Counted from the first letter of the stretch, positions 8,612-18,430 are shown. The stretch is 64,000 nucleotides of DNA from AWTP1-13 sp033764875 (GCA_033764875.1 JANRIO010000025.1:15416-79415), one strand, 5' to 3'. Numbers and translations are program-made. The notes: generated by a model not told the origin, from the letters alone.

Positions 8612-11434
8612 ATGAGCCACGGCGCGCGCAAGAGCAGGGCGACCGACGGGGTGCGCAGCGCCGCGGACGGGGACGATGCGCCGCAGGAGGCGGCTCGCGA
8701 CGGCGCCCCGCCGCCGGGGGTGACGCCGTCGATGGCGCAGTTCCTCGAGATCAAGGTCGCCAACCCGGACTGCCTGCTCTTCTACAGGATGGGCGACTTC
8801 TACGAGCTGTTCTTCGAGGACGCGGTGGCCGCGGCCGAGGCGCTCGGCATCGTGCTGACCAAGCGCGGCAAGCACCTCGGGCAGGACATCCCCATGTGCG
8901 GGGTGCCGATCCACCGGGCCGACGAGTACCTGCAGCGGCTGATCGCGCAGGGCTTCCGGGTGGCGGTGTGCGAGCAGCTGGAGGACCCAGCGGAGGCCAG
9001 GAAGCGCGGCTCCAAGGCGGTGGTGAAGCGCGACGTGGTGCGTCTGGTCACGCCCGGCACGCTGACCGAGGACAGCCTGCTCGACGCGCGCACGCGCAAC
9101 TATCTGACCGCCCTGTGCCCCGCCGGCAAGGGCGCAGGCGCAACCGTCGCGCTCGCCTCGCTCGACATCTCGACGGGCGAGTTCGAGGTGGGGGAGATCG
9201 CAGCCGGCGATTTTCCCGGCGAGATTGTGCGGCTGTCGCCGGGCGAGGTGCTCGCAGCCGACACCACGCTCGGGGCCGGCGACCTGGCGAAGTGGGTCGA
9301 GATCGCCGGTGCCGCCGCCACGCCGGTGCCGGCGGCCTCGTTCGATGCCATGGCCGGGGCGCGCCTCGTCAAGGAGCAGCTCGGCGTCGCCGATCTCGCC
9401 GCCTTCGGCAGCTTCTCGAAGGCGGAGCTCGCGGCCATCGGGGCGCTGCTCAAGTACGTCGACCTGACGCAGCTCGGTGCGCGGCCGCCGCTCAGGCCGC
9501 CGCGGCGCTCGGGCGCGGGCCGACATCTCGTCATCGACGCGCCAAGCCGGGCGAGCCTGGAGCTGGTGCGCGCCGCCTCCGGCGACAAGCGCTCGAGCCT
9601 GCTCGGCGCCATGGACAGGACGGTGACGGGACCCGGCGCGCGCGAGCTTGCCGCGCGGCTCGCAAGCCCCCTGCGGGAGGCGGCCGCGATCAACCTGCGC
9701 CTCGACGACGTCGAGTTCCTGGCGGGCGAGGAGATGCTGAGGGGGGATCTGCGCCGGCTCCTGCGCCGGGCACCCGATCTGGCGCGGGCGGCCTCGCGCC
9801 TTGCCCTGAAGCGCGGCGGCCCGCGCGACCTCGGCGCCGTAAGGGATGCGCTTCTCACGGGGGCCGAGGCCAGCCGCTTGCTGGCGCAGCGCGCCGGCGG
9901 CATCGGGCTGCCCGACGGCCTCGTCAGGGTGCAGCGGGCGCTGGCGGCGCCGGCGCAGGGGCTGCGCGAGGACCTCGTGCGGGCGCTGGTGGAGGAGCCG
10001 CCGTACCTGCGCCGCGACGGCAGCTTCGTGCGCGAGGGCTACCGCGCCGACCTCGACGAGGCGCGCGCCTTGCGCGACGACAGCCGCAAGGTGATGGCCG
10101 GGCTCGAGGCCCGCTACATCGAGGCCTGCGGCGTGCGGGCGCTGAAGGTGCGGCACAACAACATCCTCGGCTACTACATCGAGGTGCCGGCGGGATCGGC
10201 GAAGCCTTTGCAGAGCGAGCCGCACGCGCAGCTCTTCCGCCACCGGCAGACGATGGCGGGCGCCGTGCGCTTCACGACGGACGAGCTGGCCGAGACGGAG
10301 GCGCGCATCGTGTCGGCGGCCGAGCGCAGCCTCGCCATCGAGCAGGAGGTGTTCGAGGCGCTCAGTGCCCGGATCGGCGCCGAGACGGCTGGGCTCGCCC
10401 AGCTCGCGCAGGGCCTGGCCGACCTCGATTGCGAGGCGGCCCTTGCCGAGCTCGCCGTCGGCGAGGGCTACGTGCGCCCGGTGCTGTCGGAGGACACCGC
10501 GTTCGACATTCGCGGCGGGCGGCATCCGGTGGTGGAGCAGGCGCTGAAAGCGCAGAAGGCGCAGGCCTTCATCGCCAACGACTGCGTGCTGGTGGCGGCG
10601 CGGCCCGAGGTGCCCGACGGCTTCGAGGAGGACCGGCAGGCGCGCCTGTGGCTGGTCACCGGCCCCAACATGGCGGGCAAGTCCACCTTCCTGCGGCAGA
10701 ACGCGCTGATCGCGGTGATGGCGCAGATGGGATCGTTCGTGCCGGCGGCCTCGGCCCACATCGGCATCGTCGACCGCCTGTTCTCGCGGGTCGGCGCCTC
10801 GGACGATCTCGCCCGCGGCCGCTCGACGTTCATGGTCGAGATGGTGGAGACGGCGGCGATCCTGAACCAGGCCGGCGAGCGCAGCCTCGTCATCCTCGAC
10901 GAGATCGGCCGGGGAACTGCGACCTACGACGGCCTCTCCATCGCCTGGGCGGTGGTGGAGTACCTGCACGACGTGTCGCGCTGCCGGGCGCTGTTTGCCA
11001 CCCACTACCACGAGCTCACGGCGTTGGCGCAGCGGCTGTCGGGCGTCGCCAACGTCAGCATGGAGGTGCGGGAATGGCGCGACGAGATCGTGTTCCTGCA
11101 CAAGGTGAAGGCGGGTGCCGCCGACCGCTCCTACGGCATCCAGGTCGGCAAGCTCGCAGGCTTGCCGAAGGCGGTGACGCGGCGGGCCAAGCAGGTGCTC
11201 GAGCGGCTGGAGAAGGAGCGCGGCAAGGGACAGAGCGCAGACGCGCTGGTCGAGGAGCTGCCGCTGTTTGCGGTGCGAGAGCCTGCCGCCGCGGCGGGCC
11301 AGCCCGCGCACGAGACCGAGGCCGGCGCCGTGGAGACCGCGCTCGCCCTGATCGATCCCGACGAGCTGACGCCGAAGGCGGCGCTGGAGGCGCTCTATCG
11401 CCTCAAGGCGCTGGCCAGCGGCGGGGAGGCCTGA
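8612..11434 (+). CDS. mutS: DNA mismatch repair ATPase MutS
   Basis: Mismatch recognition protein of 940 residues that partners MutL. The N-terminal mismatch-binding motif GDFYELFFEDA (F-Y-E) is present, followed by the connector, core and clamp domains. The ATPase carries Walker A GPNMAGKSTFLRQ, then SRVGASDDLARGRSTFMVEM and Walker B LVILDEIGRGTATYDG, then ATHYHELT. The ATG at 8612 was chosen because it has a purine-rich AGGGAAGG upstream and gives an N-terminal extension of ordinary length for alphaproteobacteria; the frame is open further up but non-homologous. glnD follows after 60 bp on the same strand, a pairing seen in many members of the order. Confidence 0.97.
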   Translation: MSHGARKSRATDGVRSAADGDDAPQEAARDGAPPPGVTPSMAQFLEIKVANPDCLLFYRMGDFYELFFEDAVAAAEALGIVLTKRGKHLGQDIPMCGVPIHRADEYLQRLIAQGFRVAVCEQLEDPAEARKRGSKAVVKRDVVRLVTPGTLTEDSLLDARTRNYLTALCPAGKGAGATVALASLDISTGEFEVGEIAAGDFPGEIVRLSPGEVLAADTTLGAGDLAKWVEIAGAAATPVPAASFDAMAGARLVKEQLGVADLAAFGSFSKAELAAIGALLKYVDLTQLGARPPLRPPRRSGAGRHLVIDAPSRASLELVRAASGDKRSSLLGAMDRTVTGPGARELAARLASPLREAAAINLRLDDVEFLAGEEMLRGDLRRLLRRAPDLARAASRLALKRGGPRDLGAVRDALLTGAEASRLLAQRAGGIGLPDGLVRVQRALAAPAQGLREDLVRALVEEPPYLRRDGSFVREGYRADLDEARALRDDSRKVMAGLEARYIEACGVRALKVRHNNILGYYIEVPAGSAKPLQSEPHAQLFRHRQTMAGAVRFTTDELAETEARIVSAAERSLAIEQEVFEALSARIGAETAGLAQLAQGLADLDCEAALAELAVGEGYVRPVLSEDTAFDIRGGRHPVVEQALKAQKAQAFIANDCVLVAARPEVPDGFEEDRQARLWLVTGPNMAGKSTFLRQNALIAVMAQMGSFVPAASAHIGIVDRLFSRVGASDDLARGRSTFMVEMVETAAILNQAGERSLVILDEIGRGTATYDGLSIAWAVVEYLHDVSRCRALFATHYHELTALAQRLSGVANVSMEVREWRDEIVFLHKVKAGAADRSYGIQVGKLAGLPKAVTRRAKQVLERLEKERGKGQSADALVEELPLFAVREPAAAAGQPAHETEAGAVETALALIDPDELTPKAALEALYRLKALASGGEA

Positions 11435-11494
11435 TAAGCGGGCGCTCGAGCGGCGCCGTCGGTGACGGCCCGAGCGATCTGGACATTCCTTTGC

Positions 11495-14275
11495 ATGGAC
11501 AAGAACGTCGTCGCCTCCGCGCCCTACTTCGACCGGACCGCCACCGGCCTCGAGCTCGTGCGCATGCTCAAGGAGGCGGGCGGGGCGCACCACGGGGCGC
11601 GGGCGCGGATCCTGGACAAGCTCAAGGAGCTGCTGCGCGGGGCGCGCGCCGACGCCGCCCGCCAGCTCGAGCAGGACGGCAGCGGCCGGCGCTGCGCGGA
11701 GGGGCTTTCCCAGTTCATGGATGAGCTGATCCGGCTCGTCTACGACTACACGGTCGGCAACGTCTACCGCTCCGAGAACCCCTCGAGCGCGGAGCGCATG
11801 GCGGTGGTCGCCACGGGCGGCTACGGGCGCGGGCTGCTGGCGCCCTTCTCCGACGTCGATCTGCTGTTCCTGCTGCCCTACAAGCAGACGCCGTGGGGCG
11901 AGAGCGTCGTGGAGTACATCCTCTACCTGCTCTGGGACCTGGGGCTCAAGGTCGGGCACGCCACGCGCACGGTGGAGCAGTCCGTGAAGCTGTCGCGGGG
12001 CGATGCCACGATCCGCACGGCGCTGCTCGACGCGCGCATCATCCTCGGCGACGGGGGGCTGTTCCGCGAGCTGATGAAGAAGCTCGGCGAGGACGCCGAG
12101 GTCGGCACGGCGGCGCGCGAGTTCGTCGAGGCCAAGCTCAGCGAGCGCGACGACCGGCACGGGCGGGCGGGCGAATCCCGCTACAAGGTCGAGCCGAACA
12201 TCAAGGACGGCAAGGGGGGCTTGCGCGACCTGCACACGCTGCACTGGCTCGCCAAGTATCTCTACGGCGTCGGGCTCACCGAGCGCGACGCGGAGCGGGC
12301 CGTGTTCACGCCCGAGGAGGCTGCCACCTTCCGCCGGTGCGAGGACTTCCTGTGGACGGTGCGCTGCAACCTGCACTTCCTGGCCGGGCGGGCCGAGGAG
12401 CGGCTGACCTTCGACGTGCAGCCGGCCATGGCGGCGCGGCTCGGCTACAAGGACCGCCGGGGCCTGCGCGCGGTCGAGCGCTTCATGAAGCACTACTTCC
12501 TGGTGGCCAAGGACGTGGGCGACCTCACGACCACGCTGTGCGCGACGCTGGAGCTTGCCCAGCACAAGCCCTCGCCGGGCATCGGCAAGCTGCTCAACCC
12601 GATGGGCTGGCGCGTCAGGCGGCGCGTGCGGACGCTGTCCGACTTCCGCGTCGACAACGGGCGCATCTCGGTGGCCGACCCGAACGCCTTCGCACGCGAT
12701 CCCGTCAACCTGATCCGCTTCTTCGCCACCGCCGACGAGACGGGCGCCTTCTTCCATCCCGATGCCGTGCGCCTGCTGCGCCGGTCGCTGCGCCTGATCG
12801 ACGACAAGCTGCGCAACGATGCGGAGGCCAACCGCATCTTCCTCAAGCTGCTGACGTCGGAGACCAGCAATCCCGAGCCGACGCTCAGGCGCATGAACGA
12901 GGCGGGCGTGCTCGGCCGCTTCGTCCCCGATTTCGGGCGCGTGGTGTCGATGATGCAATTCAACATGTACCACCACTACACGGTGGACGAGCATCTGATC
13001 CGCACCATCGGCGTGCTGTGGGGCATCGAGCACGGGCAGTCGGCGGAGGCGCATCCGCTGGCGGACAGGATCTTCAAGACGGTGCAGAGCCGGAGGGCGC
13101 TGTACGTCGCGGCCTTCCTGCACGACATCGCCAAGGGCCGGCCGGAGGACCACTCGGTGCTGGGGGCGGAGATCGCGCGCCGCCTGTGCCCGCGGCTGGG
13201 GCTGAGCCCGGCGGAGACCGACACCGTCGCCTGGCTCATCGAGCAGCACCTGATCATGAGCTCATACGCCTTCAGCCGCGACATCTCGGACCCCAAGACG
13301 GTGCGCGACTTCGCCAACATCGTGCAGAGCCCGGAGCGGCTGAAGCTTCTGCTCATCCTCACCGTCGCCGACATCCGGGCGGTGGGGCCGACGACGTGGA
13401 ACGGCTGGAAGGGGGCGCTGCTGCGCGGCCTCTACTACGAGGTGGAGCCGCTGGTGGCTGGCGGCCACACCCAGCAGCAGGGTGCCGCAGACCGCGTGGC
13501 GGCGGCGCAGCGGGCCTTCCGCGAGGCGACGAAGCAGTGGCCGAGGGACCTCGTCGAGCGCTTCACGGAGCGTCTCTACCCGGACTACTGGCTGAAGACG
13601 GAGGCGCCCAAGATGCTCGAGGACGCCCGGTTGATGGACCAGGCGGAGAAGAGCGGCAGCAAGTTCGCAAGCGTGTACAAGACGGACGCCTTCACGGCCA
13701 TCACCGAGCTGACGCTGTACGCGCCCAACCATCCGCGGCTGCTGGCACTGTTTGCCGGCGCCTGCGCCGCGACCGGGGCCAACATCTCGGGCGCCCACAT
13801 CTCGACGACGCGCGACGGCTTCGCCCTCGACACGTTCCTGCTGGCGCGCGAGTTCGAGCACGACGAGGACGAGCTCAGGCGCGCGCGACGCATCTCCGAG
13901 ACCATCGAGAAGCTGCTGCGGGGGGAGGCACGCCTCAATGCCCTGATGGCCAAGCGCCGCGACCGCACGAGCCTGCGCATGGGCGCCTTCCAGGTGGCAC
14001 CCGAGGTGCTGATCGACAACACGCTGTCGAACCAGTTCACGGTCGTCGAGGTGTCGGGCCTCGACCGGCCGGGGCTGCTGTTCGAGCTGACCAACACGCT
14101 CTCGGACCTGAACCTCGACATCACCAGCGCGCACATCACGACCTTCGGCGAGAAGGTGGTCGATGTGTTCTACGTGACCGACCTCACCAACAAGAAGATC
14201 ACCAGCCCGCAGCGGCAGAAGGCGATCCAGACGCGGCTGCTCGAGGTGCTGGGCGCGGTGCCGGGGCACGGCTGA
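11495..14275 (+). CDS. glnD: PII uridylyltransferase/uridylyl-removing enzyme GlnD
   Basis: Bifunctional nitrogen sensor of 926 residues. It uridylylates PII proteins when glutamine is low and removes UMP when it is high, setting glutamine synthetase activity and Ntr transcription. The nucleotidyltransferase site is VVATGGYGRGLLAPFSDVDLL, with the two Asp residues needed for catalysis. SRYKVEPNIKDGKGGLRDLH follows, and an HD hydrolase domain is marked by FLHDIAKGRPEDH. Two C-terminal ACT domains are visible, from FTAITELTLYAPNHPRLL and from FTVVEVSGLDRPGLL. The ATG at 11495 (MDKNVV) is preferred; a GTG at 11462 is in frame. Confidence 0.96.
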   Translation: MDKNVVASAPYFDRTATGLELVRMLKEAGGAHHGARARILDKLKELLRGARADAARQLEQDGSGRRCAEGLSQFMDELIRLVYDYTVGNVYRSENPSSAERMAVVATGGYGRGLLAPFSDVDLLFLLPYKQTPWGESVVEYILYLLWDLGLKVGHATRTVEQSVKLSRGDATIRTALLDARIILGDGGLFRELMKKLGEDAEVGTAAREFVEAKLSERDDRHGRAGESRYKVEPNIKDGKGGLRDLHTLHWLAKYLYGVGLTERDAERAVFTPEEAATFRRCEDFLWTVRCNLHFLAGRAEERLTFDVQPAMAARLGYKDRRGLRAVERFMKHYFLVAKDVGDLTTTLCATLELAQHKPSPGIGKLLNPMGWRVRRRVRTLSDFRVDNGRISVADPNAFARDPVNLIRFFATADETGAFFHPDAVRLLRRSLRLIDDKLRNDAEANRIFLKLLTSETSNPEPTLRRMNEAGVLGRFVPDFGRVVSMMQFNMYHHYTVDEHLIRTIGVLWGIEHGQSAEAHPLADRIFKTVQSRRALYVAAFLHDIAKGRPEDHSVLGAEIARRLCPRLGLSPAETDTVAWLIEQHLIMSSYAFSRDISDPKTVRDFANIVQSPERLKLLLILTVADIRAVGPTTWNGWKGALLRGLYYEVEPLVAGGHTQQQGAADRVAAAQRAFREATKQWPRDLVERFTERLYPDYWLKTEAPKMLEDARLMDQAEKSGSKFASVYKTDAFTAITELTLYAPNHPRLLALFAGACAATGANISGAHISTTRDGFALDTFLLAREFEHDEDELRRARRISETIEKLLRGEARLNALMAKRRDRTSLRMGAFQVAPEVLIDNTLSNQFTVVEVSGLDRPGLLFELTNTLSDLNLDITSAHITTFGEKVVDVFYVTDLTNKKITSPQRQKAIQTRLLEVLGAVPGHG

Positions 14276-14292
14276 GGCCAGATGAGCGCGCC

Positions 14293-14433
14293 TCAGAACG
14301 GCAGCGGCAGCCTGAAGAACTTGGCGAGCGTGTAGGCCGCGATCAGCACGATCACGGCGCGCCAGGCGAGCTGCAGCATCGCCTTGTGCTGTCTGGCCTT
14401 GCCGGCTTCCGGCGTGTGGGACCTGCGGGGCAT
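14293..14433 (-). CDS. Small single-span membrane protein
   Basis: A 46-codon frame, ATG at 14433 to TGA at 14293, antisense to its neighbours in the 320-bp spacer between glnD and the DUF3750 gene. The product has a basic N-terminus (MPRRSHTPEAGKARQHK) and one hydrophobic stretch (WRAVIVLIAAYTLAKFF) ending just before the C-terminus, so it would be a small bitopic inner-membrane protein. I recognise no family. Its favour is the orderly basic-then-hydrophobic design in a gap otherwise free of genes; against it, no convincing ribosome site was seen. Conservation of this frame in relatives would decide. Confidence 0.45.
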   Translation of the reverse strand: MPRRSHTPEAGKARQHKAMLQLAWRAVIVLIAAYTLAKFFRLPLPF

Positions 14434-14596
14434 GGGGCTCGTCTGCTCGAAGGGCTCAGAGGCGGTTGCCCGCCCCCCTGTCGCGCAGCTTGTCGTCAGT
14501 GCATGCGCGATGCAATGCCTATTGCAGGCCGCCGCGCCGGGGGCGGAGGCCTAAAAAGCCATGAGCGCGGCACAATTGCCGCGACAGATGCCGCCC

Positions 14597-15370
14597 ATGA
14601 CCTCCTTGCGCCTGACGCTCGCCGCCTTCCTCGGCCTGTTCCTGCTGCCGCTCGCCGTGCACGCGGCCTACTGGCTCTCCGTCGACGAGGGCCACTCCTG
14701 GCGCCGCGCCAACTGGGCAAGCGCGGGGCTGCTGCCCGCAGCGCACGCGCAGCCGGAGGCGATGGTCAACGTCTACGCGGCGCGGACGGGGCGCTGGAAG
14801 GGCATCTTCGCCGACCATTGCTGGATCGTGCTGAAGGAGAGGGGGGCGGCCGCCTACACCCGCTACGACAAGGTGGCCTGGGGACGGCCCGTGCACGTCA
14901 ATGCCTGGGCGCCGGACGCCCACTGGTACGGGCACCGGCCGGTGCTCGTCGCCAGCATCGCCGGTGCGGAGGCCGAGCGCCTCATCCCCCGCATCAAGGC
15001 CGCGGTCGCCGCCTACCCCTACGCGCGGCCCGGCGGCTACCGGGTGTGGCCGGGGCCCAACTCGAACACCTTCGTGGCGCACGTGCTCGCCTCCGTGCCG
15101 GAGGCGCAGGTCGCCCTGCCGCCGACGGCGGTCGGCAAGGATTTCAGGCCGATCGCGCAGGCCGTCGGGCTGACGCCCAGCCAGACGGGGTTACAAGTGA
15201 CGCTCGGTGGGCTACTTGGGGTCAGCGTCGGCTGGGTGGAGGGCATCGAGGTGAACATCCTGGGTCTGGTGGCGGGGATCGACCTGCGCGTGCCGGCGCT
15301 GAAGCTGCCCGGGTTCGGCCGGCTGGGGCTGTGGCCGGCGGCCGAGGCCACACCCACCCCCGCGCGATGA
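14597..15370 (+). CDS. DUF3750 membrane-anchored protein
   Basis: Protein of about 257 residues matching the DUF3750 family of proteobacteria. A hydrophobic N-terminal segment (LRLTLAAFLGLFLLPLAVHAAYW) serves as signal anchor. The conserved core contains VNVYAARTGRWKGIFADHCWIVLK, then WGRPVHVNAWAPDAHWYG and PGPNSNTFVAHV, followed by a Gly-rich hydrophobic end (LGGLLGVSVGWVEGIEVNILGLV). The NTF motif and conserved Cys/His resemble NlpC/P60-like folds, but no activity is established. Alternative starts at 14561 and 14588 are in frame. It is followed by murJ after 17 bp. Confidence 0.75.
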   Translation: MTSLRLTLAAFLGLFLLPLAVHAAYWLSVDEGHSWRRANWASAGLLPAAHAQPEAMVNVYAARTGRWKGIFADHCWIVLKERGAAAYTRYDKVAWGRPVHVNAWAPDAHWYGHRPVLVASIAGAEAERLIPRIKAAVAAYPYARPGGYRVWPGPNSNTFVAHVLASVPEAQVALPPTAVGKDFRPIAQAVGLTPSQTGLQVTLGGLLGVSVGWVEGIEVNILGLVAGIDLRVPALKLPGFGRLGLWPAAEATPTPAR

Positions 15371-15387
15371 CCGGACGCCGCTGACCC

Positions 15388-16965
15388 ATGCAGCTCTACC
15401 GCGCCTTCTTCACCGTCGGCGGGCTGACGCTCGTCAGCCGCGTGCTCGGCTTCGTGCGCGACATCCTGATCGCGGCGACGCTGGGCTCGGGCCCGGTCGC
15501 CGACGCCTTCTTCGTCGCCTTCCGCTTCCCGAACCTGTTCCGCCGCCTGTTCGGCGAGGGTGCGTTCAACTCGGCCTTCATCCCGCTGTTTGCCAAGCGG
15601 CTCGAGAGCGAGGGCCGGGAGGCGGCGCGGCGTTTTGCCGAGGAGGCGATGGCGGGCCTGCTGTTCTGCCTTCTCGCGGTGACCATCCTCGCCCAGATCT
15701 TCATGCCGCTGCTGATGCTGGGGCTGGCGCCGGGCTTCGAGGCAATTCCGGAGAAATACGACCTGACGGTGCTGCTCACGCGCATCACCATGCCCTATCT
15801 CCTGTGCATGTCGCTCGTGGCGCTGCTGTCGGGCGTGCTCAACTCGCTCGGCCGGTTCGTCGAGAGCTCGTCGGTGTCGATCGTGCTCAACCTGGTGATG
15901 ATGGCGGCGACGCTGGCGGCGATGGGGCTCGGCTACAGCAACGAGCCGGCGGCCGGCGTGATCCAGGCGTGGGGGGTGTTCTGGGCCGGCATCCTGCAGC
16001 TCGTGCTGCTGCTCGACGGGGCGCGGCGCAACGGTATGTGGCTCAAGCTGCGCCGGCCGCGGCTGACGCCCGGCGTGCGCGACCTGATCCGCCTCGGCAT
16101 CCCGGGCGTGGTCGCCGGCGGCGTGACGCAGCTCAACATCATGATCGGCACCGTCATCGCCTCGCTGCAGGACGGGGCGGTGTCGCACCTCTACTACGCC
16201 GACCGGATCTACGAGCTGCCGCTCGCCATCGTCGGCATCGCCATCGGCGTGGTGCTGCTGCCGGACGTGGCGCGCCACCTGCGCGCGGGCAACGAGGCGG
16301 CCGTCATGGACAGCCAGAACCGGTCGCTCGAGTTCGCCATGCTGCTCACGCTGCCGGCCGCGGTGGCGCTCGCCGTGGTGCCGACCGAGATCGTGCGGGG
16401 CCTGTTCCAGCGCGGCGCCTTCACGGCCGCCGACGTGCCGTTCACGGCCAATGCGCTGGCGATCTTCGCCTTCGGCCTGCCCTCGTTCGTCATGATCAAG
16501 GTGTTCTCGCCAGCCTACTTCGCGCGCGAGGACACGAGGACGCCGATGCGCTACGCGACCATCTCGCTCACCGCCAATACGCTCGGCTCCATCGGCCTGT
16601 TCCTCCTGTTCCGGGAGATGGGGCTGATGCCGCACCTTGGCATCGCGCTCGCCACGACGCTCGGCGGCTGGCTCAACGCGGGGCTGCTGTATGCCACGCT
16701 CGTGCGCCGGGGCGCCCTTGTCCCGGATGCGCGCCTCAGGCGCACGCTGCCGCGCATCGTGCTGGCCAGCGCCATCATGGGGGGCGCGCTGTACCTGCTG
16801 GCACCGGTGCTGGCGCCGTGGCTTGCCAGTGGCGCCGGCGTTGTCCTGCGCTTTGCATCACTTGGCCTGCTCGTCGGCGGGGGGCTTGCCGTTTACGCGG
16901 CGTGCGCCGTCCTGCTGCGCGCCGTCGAGATCCGGCAGTTCCGCCGCTTCCTGAAGCGAGGCTAG
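15388..16965 (+). CDS. murJ: Lipid II flippase MurJ
   Basis: Inner-membrane MOP-superfamily transporter of 525 residues that moves lipid II across the membrane for peptidoglycan synthesis. The N-terminus has the MurJ hallmark LVSRVLGFVRDILIAATLGSG followed by DAFFVAFRFPNLFRRLFGEGAFNSAFIPLF. About fourteen hydrophobic segments can be followed to the end. Charged residues at the cavity positions (the Arg residues of SRVLGFVRD and FRFPNLFRR) are present. It lies 17 bp after the DUF3750 gene and is the last gene before the repeat cluster at 16,966. Confidence 0.96.
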   Translation: MQLYRAFFTVGGLTLVSRVLGFVRDILIAATLGSGPVADAFFVAFRFPNLFRRLFGEGAFNSAFIPLFAKRLESEGREAARRFAEEAMAGLLFCLLAVTILAQIFMPLLMLGLAPGFEAIPEKYDLTVLLTRITMPYLLCMSLVALLSGVLNSLGRFVESSSVSIVLNLVMMAATLAAMGLGYSNEPAAGVIQAWGVFWAGILQLVLLLDGARRNGMWLKLRRPRLTPGVRDLIRLGIPGVVAGGVTQLNIMIGTVIASLQDGAVSHLYYADRIYELPLAIVGIAIGVVLLPDVARHLRAGNEAAVMDSQNRSLEFAMLLTLPAAVALAVVPTEIVRGLFQRGAFTAADVPFTANALAIFAFGLPSFVMIKVFSPAYFAREDTRTPMRYATISLTANTLGSIGLFLLFREMGLMPHLGIALATTLGGWLNAGLLYATLVRRGALVPDARLRRTLPRIVLASAIMGGALYLLAPVLAPWLASGAGVVLRFASLGLLVGGGLAVYAACAVLLRAVEIRQFRRFLKRG

Positions 16966-17270
16966 TGGCATGTTGGGTCGCGCTGCGCTTGACCCAACCT
17001 ACGGCTGCCGTGCCACCCGCGTGCCCTCAGGCAGCACCGGAGGGCAGCGTTGCCGGGCACTGGCGATTGAGCGTCGCGTCACACGCCTGTAGGTTGGGTC
17101 AAGCGTTTCAGCGCGACCCAACCGACACGAGCGCAGGGCATGCAATACCGCCAGGTGCGGGGGTGATGGCATGTTGGGTCGCGCTGCGCTTGACCCAACC
17201 TACGGCTGCCGTGCCACCCGCGTGCCGTCAGGCAGCACCGGGGCAGCGTTGCCGGGCACCGGCGATTGAG
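16966..17270 (+). repeat. Palindromic repeat cluster with a 104-bp direct duplication
   Basis: The murJ-trpS spacer contains two nearly identical copies of one segment, 16,966-17,071 and 17,167-17,270, differing by a 2-bp indel and two substitutions. Each begins with a hairpin GTTGGGTC-loop-GACCCAAC (16,972-16,998 and 17,173-17,199). A third copy of the palindrome, in the opposite orientation, lies between them (17,093-17,122) with loop AAGCGTTTCAGCGC, the reverse complement type of the other loops (GCGCTGCGCTT). A half copy (CTTGACCCAACC) is at 1007-1018. These look like dispersed REP-type elements. No open reading frame here is credible. Confidence 0.85.
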
Positions 17271-17354
17271 GCAATCGGGCCGCGCGAGCCCACTTGCCCG
17301 CTGCCCGCCAGCGCGCGATAACCCGCGCCACTCCAACCCACACGAGACCTCGAC

Positions 17355-18401
17355 ATGTCACTTCCCGCCACAGCGGCCCCGCGCGTGTTCTCCGGCATGC
17401 AGCCGACGGGCAACCTGCACCTTGGCAACTATCTCGGCGCCATGGTGCGGTGGGTGGAGATGCAGGCGAGCCACGAGTGCATCTTCTGCGTCGTCGACAT
17501 GCACGCCATCACGGTGTGGCAGGACCCGGACGACCTGCGCAGCCAGATCCGGGCGGTGACGGCCGCCTACATCGCCTCGGGGATCGATCCCGAGCGCGCC
17601 ATCCTGTTCAACCAGAGCCAGGTGCACGAGCACGCGGAGCTGGCCTGGATCTTCAACTGCGTGGCGCGGCTGGGCTGGCTCAACCGCATGACGCAGTTCA
17701 AGGAGAAGGCCGGCAAGGACCGCGAGAACGCGTCGGTGGGCCTCTATGCCTACCCGAGCCTGATGGCGGCCGACATCCTGGCCTACCGGGCCACGCACGT
17801 GCCGGTCGGCGACGACCAGAAGCAGCACCTGGAGCTGGCCCGCGACATCGCGCAGAAGTTCAACAACGACTACGCCAAGGCGCTCGCCGCCGCCGGCTTC
17901 CCGGACGGCTTCTTTCCGCTGCCCGAGCCCGTCATCATGGGGCCGGCGACGCGGGTCATGAGCCTGCGCGACGGGACCAAGAAGATGTCGAAATCCGACG
18001 TCTCGGACCTGTCGCGCATCAACATGACGGACGACGCCGACACCATCGCCAAGAAGATCCAGAAGGCGAAGACCGATCCCGAGCCGCTGCCGTCGGAGGT
18101 GGCGGGCCTCGAGAAGCGCCCCGAGGCCGACAACCTGGTCGGCATCTACGCGGCGCTCGAGGGCTCGAGCAAGGAGGCAGTGCTCGCCCAGCACGGCGGC
18201 GCGCAGTTCTCGGCCTTCAAGAAGGCGCTGGTGGAGCTGGCGGTGTCGCGCATCGGCCCGGTCAACCGGGAGATGAGCCGGCTGCTCGGCGACCCGGCCG
18301 AGATCGACCGCATCCTCGGCAACGGCGCCCGCCGCGCCCAGGCCATCGCCGCGCCGATCCTCGACCAGGTCAAGGATATCGTCGGCTTCTTGCGCAGCTG
18401 A
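17355..18401 (+). CDS. trpS: Tryptophanyl-tRNA synthetase
   Basis: Class I aminoacyl-tRNA synthetase of 348 residues that charges tRNA-Trp. The HIGH-equivalent is in SGMQPTGNLHLGNYLGA at the N-terminus and the KMSKS loop is GTKKMSKSD near residue 213. The tryptophan site segment VVDMHAITVWQDP and the DIAQKF region are typical of bacterial TrpRS. Length is normal. It follows the repeat cluster and precedes a stress-protein gene. Confidence 0.97.
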   Translation: MSLPATAAPRVFSGMQPTGNLHLGNYLGAMVRWVEMQASHECIFCVVDMHAITVWQDPDDLRSQIRAVTAAYIASGIDPERAILFNQSQVHEHAELAWIFNCVARLGWLNRMTQFKEKAGKDRENASVGLYAYPSLMAADILAYRATHVPVGDDQKQHLELARDIAQKFNNDYAKALAAAGFPDGFFPLPEPVIMGPATRVMSLRDGTKKMSKSDVSDLSRINMTDDADTIAKKIQKAKTDPEPLPSEVAGLEKRPEADNLVGIYAALEGSSKEAVLAQHGGAQFSAFKKALVELAVSRIGPVNREMSRLLGDPAEIDRILGNGARRAQAIAAPILDQVKDIVGFLRS

Positions 18402-18430
18402 GCCAGGAGCTTACGGCGACGCCCACGCTA

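Noticed and set aside
8558..13249. A 1563-codon open frame antisense to mutS and glnD
   Set aside because: It mirrors two complete conserved genes, is rich in Arg/Gly/Ala/His with no domain, and is explained by the scarcity of stop codons at this base composition.
17079..17336. Open frames within the murJ-trpS repeat cluster
   Set aside because: They consist of the palindromic repeats and have no coding character.
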